Shown here: piece after piece, positions 53,320-62,242 of the stretch
How the letters are laid out: each line of letters begins with the position of its first letter
How positions within the stretch are numbered: position 1 is the first letter of the stretch
Origin: Acinetobacter genomosp. 15BJ
GTDB lineage: Bacteria > Pseudomonadota > Gammaproteobacteria > Pseudomonadales > Moraxellaceae
Direction of reading: 5' to 3'
DNA length: 64,000 nt
Assembly: GCF_000400715.1 (NCBI RefSeq)
Contig: NZ_KE007347.1
Coordinates: 420,729 to 484,728 of the forward strand
Notes under the pieces: model-generated
What the model was told of the DNA's origin: nothing
Databases searched by the model: none
What the model saw: the letters and a program-made list of their open reading frames with translations, nothing else
Translations under genes and position numbers: made by a program

Positions 53320-53702
53320 TAGACTGCATAATCCACAAGGATATTTAAGGGAACATAATGCAGAACGGCATTATGACAAGCATTCAACTTAATCGGTGGC
53401 GCTTGTCCCGCTTGATAAGCTTCGACCCAACGGGTCACACAGATACACCAGAAGTCACCCGGTTTGAGACCAGGAAAACCAACTTCAGGTAACGGTGTAA
53501 TGAGATCATTGCCAACTTTTTGCGAGAAATTTAGAAATTCAGAAGTCATTTGTGCGCACATCGTATGCTGACCTAAATCAGTGACCGCTGTATGGCAAAA
53601 GCCATTACGAAAATACCCAGTGATTGGGTCATAACAACAACTGGCTAAAGGTTCGCCAAGCACGTTTAAACGATTAATTTTTGGATCTGGATGAATTGAC
53701 AT
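53319..53702 (-). CDS. DUF2237 family protein
   Basis: A 127-aa small conserved protein. The family motifs NVLGEPLASCCYDPITGYFRNGFC and DFWCICVTRWVEAYQAG are present. Function is unknown; the cysteines and histidines hint at metal binding. It is first gene of a two-gene unit with the Maf gene. Confidence 0.85.
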   Translation of the reverse strand: MSIHPDPKINRLNVLGEPLASCCYDPITGYFRNGFCHTAVTDLGQHTMCAQMTSEFLNFSQKVGNDLITPLPEVGFPGLKPGDFWCICVTRWVEAYQAGQAPPIKLNACHNAVLHYVPLNILVDYAV

Positions 53703-53841
53703 AATAATAGAAAGATTTAATGACGCTGATTATCATAATCAAAACTGAAGCTTTCGGCAGCTTTTCTGCAAAAAAACTCACCTTTATTTCAGAGAATCAT
53801 TTAAAATTACGCCGTTTTTAAAATCAACTAGAGAGCCATCC

Positions 53842-55029
53842 ATGAATTTTCAGCGCATGACTGATCTTGATTTAGCAGGTAAACGAGTTCTTATTCGTGA
53901 AGACTTAAACGTTCCTGTAAAAAATGGGGAAATTACCAGTGATGCACGTTTACGTGCTGCATTGCCAACCATTAAAGCGGCTTTAGAAAAAGGCGCGGCG
54001 GTGATGGTATTTTCTCATCTTGGTCGTCCTGTAGAAGGTGAGCCAAAACCAGAACAATCACTTGCACCAGTCGCTGCTTATTTAAGCAAAGCTTTGGGTC
54101 AAGATGTTAAATTATTCACAGATTATTTAGATGGCGTTGAAGTGGCAGCGGGTCAAGTTGTGTTACTTGAAAACGTTCGTTTCAACCACGGCGAAAAGAA
54201 AAATAACCAAGAGCTTGCGAAGAAATATGCTGCGTTATGTGATGTATTCGTTATGGATGCATTCGGTACAGCACACCGTGCAGAAGCATCAACTGAAGGT
54301 GCAGCACGTTTTGCACCAATCGCTGCTGCGGGTCCTTTATTGGCAGCTGAGTTAGATGCGCTTGGCCGTGCAATGCAAACACCAGAAAAACCAATGGTGG
54401 CAATTGTTGCAGGCTCTAAAGTATCAACTAAACTTGATGTGTTGACTTCATTGTCTACAATCTGTGATCAATTGATCGTGGGTGGAGGTATTGCCAATAC
54501 ATTCTTGGCTGCAGCTGGTTTTAATGTCGGTAAATCACTTTATGAAGCTGATTTGGTTGAAACTGCAAAACAAATTGCTGCAAAAGTCAGTGTTCCATTA
54601 CCTACAGATGTTGTGGTTGCAGATGCAAGCCAAATCAACTTTGAAGACTTCCTTGGTTCATTGGCAAGTGCACAAGCTGTAGTAAAAAATGTGGCGGATG
54701 TAACTGATACCGATATGATCTTGGACGTTGGTCCTGAAACTGCAAAAGCATTTGCTGAGATCTTAAAAACCTCTAAAACGATTCTTTGGAATGGTCCAGT
54801 AGGCGTATTTGAAGTAGATAAATTCGGTGAAGGAACCAAAACACTTTCTTTAGCAATTGCTGAATCTGCTGGTTTCTCGATTGCGGGTGGTGGTGACACA
54901 TTGGCTGCGATTGATAAATACCAAGTTGCTGATCAAATTGGATATATTTCAACAGGTGGCGGTGCATTCTTAGAGTTCGTTGAAGGCAAAACTTTACCTG
55001 CTGTTGCAGTTTTACTTGAGCGTGCTTAA
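53842..55029 (+). CDS. pgk: Phosphoglycerate kinase
   Basis: A 395-aa glycolytic/gluconeogenic enzyme that transfers phosphate between 1,3-bisphosphoglycerate and [19 protein letters not shown] (about residues 16-31), HLGRP, and [15 protein letters not shown] and GGGDTLAAI near the C-terminus are canonical. AGAG lies a few bases before the ATG. A strong terminator follows; fba is not adjacent in this window. Confidence 0.97.
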   Translation: MNFQRMTDLDLAGKRVLIREDLNVPVKNGEITSDARLRAALPTIKAALEKGAAVMVFSHLGRPVEGEPKPEQSLAPVAAYLSKALGQDVKLFTDYLDGVEVAAGQVVLLENVRFNHGEKKNNQELAKKYAALCDVFVMDAFGTAHRAEASTEGAARFAPIAAAGPLLAAELDALGRAMQTPEKPMVAIVAGSKVSTKLDVLTSLSTICDQLIVGGGIANTFLAAAGFNVGKSLYEADLVETAKQIAAKVSVPLPTDVVVADASQINFEDFLGSLASAQAVVKNVADVTDTDMILDVGPETAKAFAEILKTSKTILWNGPVGVFEVDKFGEGTKTLSLAIAESAGFSIAGGGDTLAAIDKYQVADQIGYISTGGGAFLEFVEGKTLPAVAVLLERA

Positions 55030-55067
55030 TCAAGTTTTAATTTATTGATTAATCAGAAAATAATTTT

Positions 55068-55096
55068 AAAAGAGCCGATATTCATCGGCTCTTTTT
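55068..55096 (+). terminator. pgk terminator
   Basis: AAAAGAGCCGAT/ATCGGCTCTTTT stem with ATTC loop and T tail. Confidence 0.92.
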
Positions 55097-55180
55097 ACTT
55101 TTGTACAACGTTGTTGTCATCAAAATGTCACATATCTGAAATATGCTTGTCACAACTTAACCAAGTAACTGTGGAAAGCC

Positions 55181-55429
55181 GTGATGAAATTTAAATTTAC
55201 CCTTGCCGCTCTAATTATTGCTCCAATCATGCTGACTGCGTGTGCAAAGAAAGAAGAAGCGAAAAATGCTGAACAGCAAGACCAAACAGCTGCTGCTGTA
55301 TCAACACAGACATCCCCAGAGCAACAAGCTGCAATTGATGCGATTGATAAACCGAATTTAGATGAAAATAATACTGATGTTGCTGAACAAGATGCAGCAT
55401 CTGAAGTCGCTGCGAGCGAAGCGCACTAA
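55181..55429 (+). CDS. Small lipoprotein
   Basis: An 82-aa protein with a lipoprotein signal (MKFKFTLAALIIAPIMLTAC, Cys21). It is followed by a low-complexity mature region rich in Ala, Glu, Gln and Asp with no recognised domain. The mature part looks disordered and acidic. Role unknown; likely an outer-membrane-anchored envelope protein. It has its own terminator. Confidence 0.75.
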   Translation: MMKFKFTLAALIIAPIMLTACAKKEEAKNAEQQDQTAAAVSTQTSPEQQAAIDAIDKPNLDENNTDVAEQDAASEVAASEAH

Positions 55430-55443
55430 GTGCCAAAAGATGG

Positions 55444-55473
55444 AAAAGCCGATGTTTCAACATCGGCTTTTTT
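55444..55473. terminator. Bidirectional terminator
   Basis: AAAAGCCGATGTT/AACATCGGCTTTT with a 2-3 nt loop, between two convergent lipoprotein genes. Confidence 0.92.
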
Positions 55474-55477
55474 GTAT

Positions 55478-55861
55478 TTATGAATTAGCCTTGCAGTAGA
55501 AGGTAAGCGTGGTTTGGTAATCATCATCACGTGCCAGAGAAGCATTTTTACCTGTAATCGTTCCGATTACACCTGCAGCAGCTTCGACCATTTTACCTGT
55601 TTGCTCATCGACCACGCCTTTTAGTACACCTTGGTACGCGGTTTTTTCGTCAACAACGACTGGGGACGTGTTACGGGTACAGGTCTTTTGAGCGGCACTT
55701 ACAGCATTGTTTTTTGCAATCAGGTTGGTTTTACCAATACCTGTTACTTCGTATTGATTATTTTCTTTTTGAATTGCCAAAGTGTTGGTTGGTGTAGATG
55801 CACATGCGGTCAATCCTAGTGCCAAGCCACCAACTAAAGTCATGATTAAGGTTTTTTTCAT
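55478..55861 (-). CDS. Putative lipoprotein
   Basis: A 127-aa protein with lipoprotein signal MKKTLIMTLVGGLALGLTAC (Cys20). The mature domain (NQYEVTGIGKTNLIAKNNAVSAAQKTC) resembles small envelope proteins of the kind that gain or keep a disulfide (Cys61, Cys123). I do not recognise a named family. It stands alone. Confidence 0.75.
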   Translation of the reverse strand: MKKTLIMTLVGGLALGLTACASTPTNTLAIQKENNQYEVTGIGKTNLIAKNNAVSAAQKTCTRNTSPVVVDEKTAYQGVLKGVVDEQTGKMVEAAAGVIGTITGKNASLARDDDYQTTLTFYCKANS

Positions 55862-56115
55862 TACTTGTACTCAAGTCGTTACATAATTGTATTATTGGAA
55901 CATAGAATTTCTGATCGCTTTTGCAGATTATGTACAGTTTGTGCAGACACTCTGTAAATTTTCTCAAATGAATGATGAGTTTAGCGATAATGATATTTGT
56001 TATTTACAAACGAAATTCAATATAGACGTCTGTGACAAGCATGAATTAAGCATAGTGGAAATCATTCAGATTATGCTAATCTAGCGCCATCCTTGTGTTA
56101 GTTAGATTCATTTCA

Positions 56116-56694
56116 ATGACGGACTCAAATATAGAGACAATTCATCAAAATATTCATCAACGTCAATCTATTGGGCAACTGATTGAGCCTGCACCAAATA
56201 CAGAACAAATCGAAAAAGCAGTGCAAGCTGCATTGACTGCGCCTGATCATCATCGTTTAAAACCAACTCGTTTTGTGGTTGTCACCCCAGAGTTACGCGC
56301 GGCTTTTGGTGAGCAATTAGCGAGTGCTTTAGCCGATTTAGGTGAGACAGATCCTGCACAACTTGATCGAGCGAAACAACATCCGTTTCGTGCGCCTTTG
56401 TTGGTGTTAGCTTTAACCACGATTCAAGATCATCCTAAAGTTCCACACTTTGAACAGATTTTAAGTACAGGTGCTGCAATTCAAAACTTCTTGTTGTCAT
56501 TACAAGCGCAAGGCTTTGCAACCATGTGGCGTTCTGGGGCTGTGGTTGAATCGAATTGGTTGAAACAGCAATTGGGATTAAAACAACAGGATCTTATTTC
56601 TGGAATTATTTATATCGGAACAGCAGCGAAAGCCATTGCACCAAGAGCAGAAATAGACAGTCAAGATTTTGTAAAAGTATGGCAAGTAACCTAA
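56116..56694 (+). CDS. Nitroreductase family protein (YdjA-like)
   Basis: About 192 aa from ATG 56116 (MTDSNIETIHQNIHQRQSIG); a start 7 codons earlier is possible. FMN-binding signature segments are the N-terminal RQSIGQL, the PDHHRLKPTRFVVV strand, GAAIQNFLLSLQAQGFATMWRSG and ISGIIYIGT. This pattern fits the small YdjA/TM1586-like flavin reductases. Substrate unknown. It is followed at 47 bp by gpsA. Confidence 0.85.
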   Translation: MTDSNIETIHQNIHQRQSIGQLIEPAPNTEQIEKAVQAALTAPDHHRLKPTRFVVVTPELRAAFGEQLASALADLGETDPAQLDRAKQHPFRAPLLVLALTTIQDHPKVPHFEQILSTGAAIQNFLLSLQAQGFATMWRSGAVVESNWLKQQLGLKQQDLISGIIYIGTAAKAIAPRAEIDSQDFVKVWQVT

Positions 56695-56741
56695 GCTTTG
56701 TTTTGCATGATTAAAGAAAGAAATTCGTTTCAGGATAAAAA

Positions 56742-57815
56742 ATGACAGAGTTAAATTTTAGTGATTTAGTTGAGCCAGTTGCCGTAGACCAGAAAACAGC
56801 ATTAAGAATTACGGTCTTGGGTGGTGGTAGTTTTGGCACAGCGATGGCAAATTTAGCGACCAGAAATGGTTGCGATACCATGATTTGGATTCGTGATGCT
56901 GCTGTTGCCGAAGAAATCAATCAAACGCATATCAATAAACGCTATTTACCTGATTATCCACTTGAACCTGCATTGCGTGCAGTGGCTGACTTAGAGCTTG
57001 CTGTACGGGATCGTGACATTATTCTGGTGGCTATTCCAAGCCATTCATTCCGTGATGTACTCAAACAGATTGCGCCGTTTATTACGTCTCAGGCTGTGGT
57101 TTCATTGACCAAAGGCATCGAAGCAAAAACCTTTAGTTTTATGAGCGATATTATTCGTACAGAATTGCCAGAAGTGCCGTATGGTGTTCTATCTGGTCCA
57201 AATCTTGCCAAAGAAATCATGGCTGGCATGCCTTCAGGAACGGTCATCGCCAGTGAGTCAGAACTGGTTCGTTATGCGGTGCAACATGCTTTGCATAGTG
57301 CTTTATTCCGTGTGTTTGGTAGCGACGATGTGCACGGTGTTGAACTGGGTGGCGCATTAAAAAATATTTATGCAGTTGCCATGGGTATGGGTGGGGCTTA
57401 TAAGATTGGTGAAAATACCAAAAGTATGATCCTAACGCGTGCATTGGCAGAGATGAGCCGTTTTGCAGTGAAGCAGGGTGCAAACCCGTTAACCTTTTTG
57501 GGATTGTCTGGTGTCGGTGATTTATTCGCAACCTGTAACAGTCCATTAAGTCGTAACTATCAAATTGGTTTCGCATTAGGTTCTGGGAAAACACTGGATC
57601 AAGCGACTAAGGAGCTCGGTCAAACTGCGGAAGGGATTAATACCATCGTTCAGGTGCGAACCAAAGCGGAAGAGTTGGATGTATATATGCCAATTACCAA
57701 TGCGCTATATGAAGTGATTTTTGAAGGTGCACCACCAATGACCATTGCGTTGTCTTTGATGAAAAATGGTCATCGCAGTGATGTAGAATTTGTTTTACCT
57801 CATCATGAAGTCTAA
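56742..57815 (+). CDS. gpsA: Glycerol-3-phosphate dehydrogenase [NAD(P)+]
   Basis: A 357-aa cytosolic enzyme that makes sn-glycerol-3-phosphate for phospholipids. VLGGGSFGTAMANLA (about residues 27-41) binds NAD(P). SLTKGIE, the catalytic lysine in GGALKNIYAVAMG and NSPLSRNYQIG are conserved. The extra 20 or so N-terminal residues before the Rossmann motif are common in Acinetobacter-type proteins. It may be in an operon with sixA 57 bp downstream. Confidence 0.96.
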   Translation: MTELNFSDLVEPVAVDQKTALRITVLGGGSFGTAMANLATRNGCDTMIWIRDAAVAEEINQTHINKRYLPDYPLEPALRAVADLELAVRDRDIILVAIPSHSFRDVLKQIAPFITSQAVVSLTKGIEAKTFSFMSDIIRTELPEVPYGVLSGPNLAKEIMAGMPSGTVIASESELVRYAVQHALHSALFRVFGSDDVHGVELGGALKNIYAVAMGMGGAYKIGENTKSMILTRALAEMSRFAVKQGANPLTFLGLSGVGDLFATCNSPLSRNYQIGFALGSGKTLDQATKELGQTAEGINTIVQVRTKAEELDVYMPITNALYEVIFEGAPPMTIALSLMKNGHRSDVEFVLPHHEV

Positions 57816-57872
57816 TCAAAAAACTGTCATCTATTCGCGTTATGATGCAGCTATAAAAAATAAGGTCGTTTT

Positions 57873-58328
57873 ATGCAGTTAACTTTAGTTCGTCACGGTG
57901 AAGCATCTCCAGCCATCAATGGAAATGATATTCAACGTCCACTCACAACACGTGGACATCAACAAGCTGAGCAAACAGGGCATTTCTTAAAAGATGTTAT
58001 TCAGCCTGAAATTTTTGTGGTGAGTCCTTTACTACGTGCGCAGGAAACATTAGCCCATATCAAGGCGCATTTTCACGGCATTCCTGTGTTAATTTGCGAT
58101 AAGATTAAACCTGATGATGATGCTAAGGATGCGATTGAATGGTTGTCAAAATTACCCTATGAGTCGATTGCTGTGGTGTGTCATATGAATGTTGTGGCAC
58201 ATATTGAAGAGCAATTGACACACGAAGGCTTTAATCCGTTTGCATTGGCTGAAGCACGTATTTATGATCAAGCTGTGATCGCGAATGGTTTATCGACACA
58301 AAAGAATCGTTTTACACCAACATTATAA
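57873..58328 (+). CDS. sixA: Phosphohistidine phosphatase SixA
   Basis: A 151-aa histidine-phosphatase family protein. It has the LVRHGEASP catalytic motif at the N-terminus (His8), SPLLRAQETL and VCHMNVV for the second histidine. SixA dephosphorylates histidine-phosphorylated proteins of phosphorelays or the nitrogen PTS. It lies between gpsA and gspL on the same strand with a 41-bp gap to gspL. Confidence 0.9.
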   Translation: MQLTLVRHGEASPAINGNDIQRPLTTRGHQQAEQTGHFLKDVIQPEIFVVSPLLRAQETLAHIKAHFHGIPVLICDKIKPDDDAKDAIEWLSKLPYESIAVVCHMNVVAHIEEQLTHEGFNPFALAEARIYDQAVIANGLSTQKNRFTPTL

Positions 58329-58369
58329 TTTTATATATCCGCAATAGGATAAAAGGGTACTGAACACCG

Positions 58370-59509
58370 ATGCTGTATTTATGGATGCCCGAAACCAATG
58401 GAACATGGTATTGGTCGGCAGGGGAAAATTGGTTGCAGGCACAAAGTCTTGAGCAGTTGATTCAGGACTTGCAAGAGCATCATGGAAAAGAGGCTGTGGT
58501 TTATTTTCCAAGCCGAAATGCGCAATTATTACAACAACCAATGACCAAAGCACATTACAAACAATTGGGACAAGAAGGTGTTAAATACCTCTTGGAAGAG
58601 TTTGTCACCTTGCCAATTGATCAAATGAAAGTAGTTCATCATTTTCAAAATGATCAGCTTAATATCTTGGGCGTAGCGCAATATTCGATTGAAACATGGC
58701 AACATGCACTGAGTCTTTTGCCGATCCAGATTACAGCATTCTTGCCTGACTTTTTGATTGCACCTGAACCAGAACAGGAGCAAGTGGTACTACTCAATCT
58801 TTATGATCATTTACTGGTGAGAGAAAATGCTTGGTCAGGAAATTCAGTGGATGACCTTGCCTTATATCTTGAGTTTCAAACAGCAGAAATGCAGTATAAA
58901 TTTGCAAATTTAAACGCTGAGCAATTAGCTAGTTTAGCTACCGCATCTAGTAAAGATCAGCGGACTGAATTTAGTTATCAATTTGAACAATTATTAAGAC
59001 CCAAACAGCATCCTTTCAATGTTTTACCTAAAGCTAAAAATGCTGAAACACAATGGTCAGGATATTGGAAAGCTGCAGCTGCGGTATTGTTAGCGGTAAT
59101 TGTTGTACAGCTTGGTTATGACGCCTTGCGTTGGTCGAAGCTGAAAAAAGTTGCTGATCAAACCGCAAGCCAAGCGATTGAGCAATATAAATATTGGTTT
59201 GGTGAGAATAGTCGGGTCACCGAACAAAATATTAAAAGCCAGTTTGAAAGCCAATTACGTATGAGCCAGCTTGGCGATACGCAGGCACTTTCGCTGTTAA
59301 GCCGTGTTGGACCAATTTTGATGCAAAAACAAATCGTTGCCCAGCAAGTGAGTTATGATGCCTCAACTTTGGCTATGTCACTCAAAGCAAAATCCGCGGA
59401 TGATTTACAAGGATTAACTCAACAATTAAACCAACAAGGTTTCCAAGCTGAATTAGGCAATGTTCAGGCGGATACAGTTGGCGCAATTGGGGTGGTAAAA
59501 GTAAAATAA
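58370..59509 (+). CDS. gspL: Type II secretion inner-membrane protein GspL
   Basis: A 379-aa T2SS assembly-platform protein. An actin-like cytoplasmic domain (about residues 1-225) recruits the GspE ATPase. It is followed by one membrane helix (231-250) and a periplasmic ferredoxin-like domain (about 290-379). Sequence conservation is low, but topology, length and the adjacent gspM support the call. Its stop overlaps the gspM start (TAATG). Confidence 0.9.
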   Translation: MLYLWMPETNGTWYWSAGENWLQAQSLEQLIQDLQEHHGKEAVVYFPSRNAQLLQQPMTKAHYKQLGQEGVKYLLEEFVTLPIDQMKVVHHFQNDQLNILGVAQYSIETWQHALSLLPIQITAFLPDFLIAPEPEQEQVVLLNLYDHLLVRENAWSGNSVDDLALYLEFQTAEMQYKFANLNAEQLASLATASSKDQRTEFSYQFEQLLRPKQHPFNVLPKAKNAETQWSGYWKAAAAVLLAVIVVQLGYDALRWSKLKKVADQTASQAIEQYKYWFGENSRVTEQNIKSQFESQLRMSQLGDTQALSLLSRVGPILMQKQIVAQQVSYDASTLAMSLKAKSADDLQGLTQQLNQQGFQAELGNVQADTVGAIGVVKVK

Positions 59510-59988
59510 TGAAAGCATTAACACGATTACAAAATAGCTTTGATCAGAAAATTGAAGCGTTAAATGAATATCTACAAGGCTTATCTGTCCGTGAACGGGT
59601 AATGGTGATTTTTACCACCATTTTTGTCATTGTGACAGTGATTGGTTTCGCTTTGTGGAAAACGCATGCATTGGCAGATCAACAACAAAAAAGGTTAAAT
59701 GAATTAAAAGATCTAACCGTGTGGATGCAGAGTAATGCGGCGACAATGAAACCTGCTACTGATTCAGGTTTAACTGTAGCGGATAAAATCCAACGAACGG
59801 CGCAACAACAAGGTTTAGCTGTGTCTTCGCAACAAAATGGAGAACAAATCCAGCTTGTGGCAGAACATCAGAACTATGCTGTATTGGCTAACTTTTTGAT
59901 GCAACTTTCTCAAGCAGGCATCAGTATTCAAAAAATGGATATGGTGTCAAACAATAATCAGATTAAATTAACTGCAACAGTACAATAG
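59509..59988 (+). CDS. gspM: Type II secretion inner-membrane protein GspM
   Basis: A 159-aa T2SS protein with one N-terminal membrane helix (about residues 30-48) preceded by the conserved LSVRERVMV stretch. A small periplasmic ferredoxin-like domain pairs with GspL. It is translationally coupled to gspL. The rest of the T2SS is absent from the window, as in Acinetobacter, where gsp genes are scattered. Confidence 0.9.
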   Translation: MKALTRLQNSFDQKIEALNEYLQGLSVRERVMVIFTTIFVIVTVIGFALWKTHALADQQQKRLNELKDLTVWMQSNAATMKPATDSGLTVADKIQRTAQQQGLAVSSQQNGEQIQLVAEHQNYAVLANFLMQLSQAGISIQKMDMVSNNNQIKLTATVQ

Positions 59989-60044
59989 CAATAGATTTAT
60001 TTTTATGATGTATAAGTTTTCCCTGTAAATTTTATATTTATTTT

Positions 60045-60087
60045 AAAAACAGAGTGTTTATTTAATAAAATTAACACTCTGTTTTTA
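60045..60087 (+). terminator. gspLM terminator
   Basis: 13-bp stem AAAACAGAGTGTT/AACACTCTGTTTT with an AT-rich loop and T run. Confidence 0.9.
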
Positions 60088-60165
60088 TCTAGTGGTTGAA
60101 TTGTTAATTGAAAGGTTGTTATTTTTAAAGTAAAATTCATTTAATATTTTTTGTTGTTTGTAGGG

Positions 60166-60870
60166 TTAATTAAACAATCCAAGTGAATAAGCAATGTTGA
60201 TTGCTTTTGAGCGACTATCAACGGATAGTTTTCCATAAATGTTTCTTAAATGTGCTTCAATCGTGTAACGTGATAACCCCAATTCATTTGCAATATCTTG
60301 ATTGTTTAAGCCATGGGTTACTAATTCTAAAATCTCTAATTCTCGAGTAGATAATATCTCTGTTAAACTGGATCTCCTTTGTGATGGTTTAATCTCTGTT
60401 GATAAAATAATTTGAATAAGGAAAGGATCAATCGGCAGTCCGCCTTTCAAAATTTGTTTAATTGACATGGAAACTTCAAAATCATCACGTTCTTTCAGAA
60501 GATAGCCTGTAGCACCAGCTTGGATCGCAGTTAGAACAGCTTCTTTGGTATTTAATGCTGATATGACTAAAATTGGAATAGTAGTATTTTTTTGCCTTAA
60601 TGCTTTTATTAATTTTGTTCCATCTCCATCAGATAAATTTAGATCAACTAATGCAAAAGAAAATTTTTTGTTCTTCGCAATTAATAAAGATTGATGGAGG
60701 TTCTCTGAAAAAATCAAATCATTTTTTTTGTAATTAAGTTCTATTAATATATTTTTTAATCTTTCTTTAATTTTAATATCGTTTTCTACAATTAATACTG
60801 GTGCTGGCAAGGGGGAGCTGAAAACAGAAGTTTCCCAGAATTTTTCTATTTCCCTCTCTTCTTTAATCAT
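60166..60870 (-). CDS. Orphan NarL/FixJ-type response regulator
   Basis: A 234-aa regulator. A receiver domain covers about residues 24-140 (phospho-acceptor Asp76 in FALVDLNLSDGDG, VISAL, and Lys in GYLLKERDD). A C-terminal LuxR HTH covers about 170-230 (LSTRELEILELVTHGLNNQDIANELGLSRYTIEAHLRNIYGKL). No sensor kinase is nearby. The gene is AT-rich and is the promoter-distal member of the minus-strand set next to the adhesin, so it may control that locus. A start with only a weak ribosome site is used. Confidence 0.88.
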   Translation of the reverse strand: MIKEEREIEKFWETSVFSSPLPAPVLIVENDIKIKERLKNILIELNYKKNDLIFSENLHQSLLIAKNKKFSFALVDLNLSDGDGTKLIKALRQKNTTIPILVISALNTKEAVLTAIQAGATGYLLKERDDFEVSMSIKQILKGGLPIDPFLIQIILSTEIKPSQRRSSLTEILSTRELEILELVTHGLNNQDIANELGLSRYTIEAHLRNIYGKLSVDSRSKAINIAYSLGLFN

Positions 60871-61001
60871 AATATTTTCTTTTTTAAAAATTAATTATGA
60901 TTATAGGCGTGAAATATTTATTTTCTACAAATATTATTAAATATTTTTTTATGTTAAGAAATTTTTAAAAGTGTTTTATTGGTGTTGTTTTAATTGTTAT
61001 G

Positions 61002-61031
61002 GAGACAAGCCTAATTAATATTAAGCTTGTC
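61002..61031 (-). other. Hairpin downstream of the Cys-rich gene
   Basis: AGACAAGC...GCTTGTCT stem with a longer AT loop, 23 nt beyond the stop of the 61054-61440 gene, no good T run. It may be a weak terminator or processing site. Confidence 0.45.
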
Positions 61032-61053
61032 TAAAATAATTTGTGAAAAGTAA

Positions 61054-61440
61054 TTAGCAGGCACCGACTACAGTTCCACTCCATAAGGCTTGATTATTTA
61101 CATAGAGTGTAATTTTTAGGCCTGTTGGAATTCCCCAAGTTGTACAAACATCGCCACATACACGTAAACTTGCATTGGCAGGAATACTAATTGGTACACC
61201 CACACAAACGTTACCAAAAATTGGAAAATTAAAGCATACATCGCCATTTCGATAAGATGCGCCAACGCAAGCACTTAGACTTAAGGCTTCTACGTTGGTA
61301 CTTTTAAGTTGGCTTTGTACTGATTCAATTGTATTTGTTGATTTAATATTGGATGATTGCAGTTGATTGCTGCCCTCACCATTAAAACCAACTTTTGTAT
61401 AGTCTGGAACAACTTGTGGGTCACATTGACATTCGCTCAT
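61054..61440 (-). CDS. Eight-cysteine small protein of unknown family
   Basis: A 128-aa protein that I do not recognise. It has no classical signal peptide. It begins MSECQCDPQV and holds eight cysteines (residues 4, 6, 58, 69, 79, 95, 99, 128) in a compact C-terminal domain (about 55-128) with short beta strands. An extended Ser/Asn/Gln-rich segment precedes it. The pattern suggests a disulfide-rich or metal-binding surface or structural protein. AAGGA lies 8 nt before the ATG. It lies between the collar protein and the response regulator on the same strand. Confidence 0.72.
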   Translation of the reverse strand: MSECQCDPQVVPDYTKVGFNGEGSNQLQSSNIKSTNTIESVQSQLKSTNVEALSLSACVGASYRNGDVCFNFPIFGNVCVGVPISIPANASLRVCGDVCTTWGIPTGLKITLYVNNQALWSGTVVGAC

Positions 61441-61552
61441 TATTTTATTTCCTTTATTTAATCGTTATAAAAGTGATAGTTCGTACCTATGTGGCTGGTC
61501 CGAATTTCGCCCCATTTTTTCTCGTGGTTTCTGGTATCCACAATAAATCTCG

Positions 61553-61575
61553 ATACGATCAAAGAAAGATCGTAT
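61553..61575. other. Hairpin between collar and Cys-rich genes
   Basis: Perfect 8-bp stem ATACGATC/GATCGTAT with loop AAAGAAA in the 154-bp gap. It has no strong T run; may act as attenuator. Confidence 0.5.
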
Positions 61576-61594
61576 TAAGATTTAAATTTTTTGT

Positions 61595-62194
61595 TTATTG
61601 GCGTGAAGGATAGATGCCTTCTAAACTAATGATGTAATACAAAGCCAAATATGGGTTTGTAATGTCGAAAGGTTGACTAAGACCAGCAACAGATGTCGTT
61701 TGTTGAGGGATTGCGACTTGTGCCGTTCCACTTGTTGGCTTCATATTCACTAATTGAGTTGTGCCTTGAGTAAACGTGTCATATAAACTCCCTGTACTGG
61801 TATCATTCGCATTTGCCCAAACGGCATTGGTGGGGTCACTGGTACTTCCACCTAGAGAGCTAGCTTGTGGGGTTAAAGAGACTGCTGCGTTGACGTTCTG
61901 AGGTGCAATAACATGGTTATGTGCAGGTAAATTGTTGATGGTCAATGTTGTACTTTGGCTGCCTGCTGCTTGACCGAGTTGAAAACTATTATTTACTCCG
62001 AGTGCAAAACGACCACCTAAGTTTGGTAAAGCAAAATTGCTGACACCATTCCCTCCATAAGTCGTACCTAACAAGCTGAATAGTGCTTGATTTTGAGCAA
62101 TCGAGAGTAATTGTCCATTACAGGCCGCCCACCCCCTTGGAACGAAGTTGTACGGAACGAGTATAATTTCCCCGAGATATGAATCTGCGCTCAT
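61595..62194 (-). CDS. Phage tail-collar (Mdp-type) domain protein
   Basis: A 199-aa protein. Start ATG 62194 (MSADSYLGEIILV) is favoured by a strong AAGGGG site; a frame nine codons longer is less likely. The N-terminal collar domain has VPRGWAACNGQLLSIAQNQALFSLLGTTYGGNG and FALPNLGGRFALG. The C-terminus NPYLALYYIISLEGIYPSR is typical of microcystin-dependent-protein (MdpB) relatives. No other phage genes are present, so it is not a prophage piece. Such proteins are thought to be surface or tail-fibre-like; role here unknown. Confidence 0.85.
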   Translation of the reverse strand: MSADSYLGEIILVPYNFVPRGWAACNGQLLSIAQNQALFSLLGTTYGGNGVSNFALPNLGGRFALGVNNSFQLGQAAGSQSTTLTINNLPAHNHVIAPQNVNAAVSLTPQASSLGGSTSDPTNAVWANANDTSTGSLYDTFTQGTTQLVNMKPTSGTAQVAIPQQTTSVAGLSQPFDITNPYLALYYIISLEGIYPSRQ

Positions 62195-62242
62195 ATGTTT
62201 CCCCTTTTGTTTTTTAGACATGTTGTTGGTGTTTTTGTTGTT

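Noticed and set aside
55887..56084. A 65-codon plus-strand frame between the lipoprotein and nitroreductase genes.
   Set aside because: No ribosome site and no recognisable features; it overlaps the likely promoter region of the lipoprotein gene.
61595..62194. Tail-collar gene as evidence of a prophage.
   Set aside because: No capsid, terminase, integrase, lysis or other tail genes are in the visible flanks; Mdp-type collar proteins often occur outside phages.
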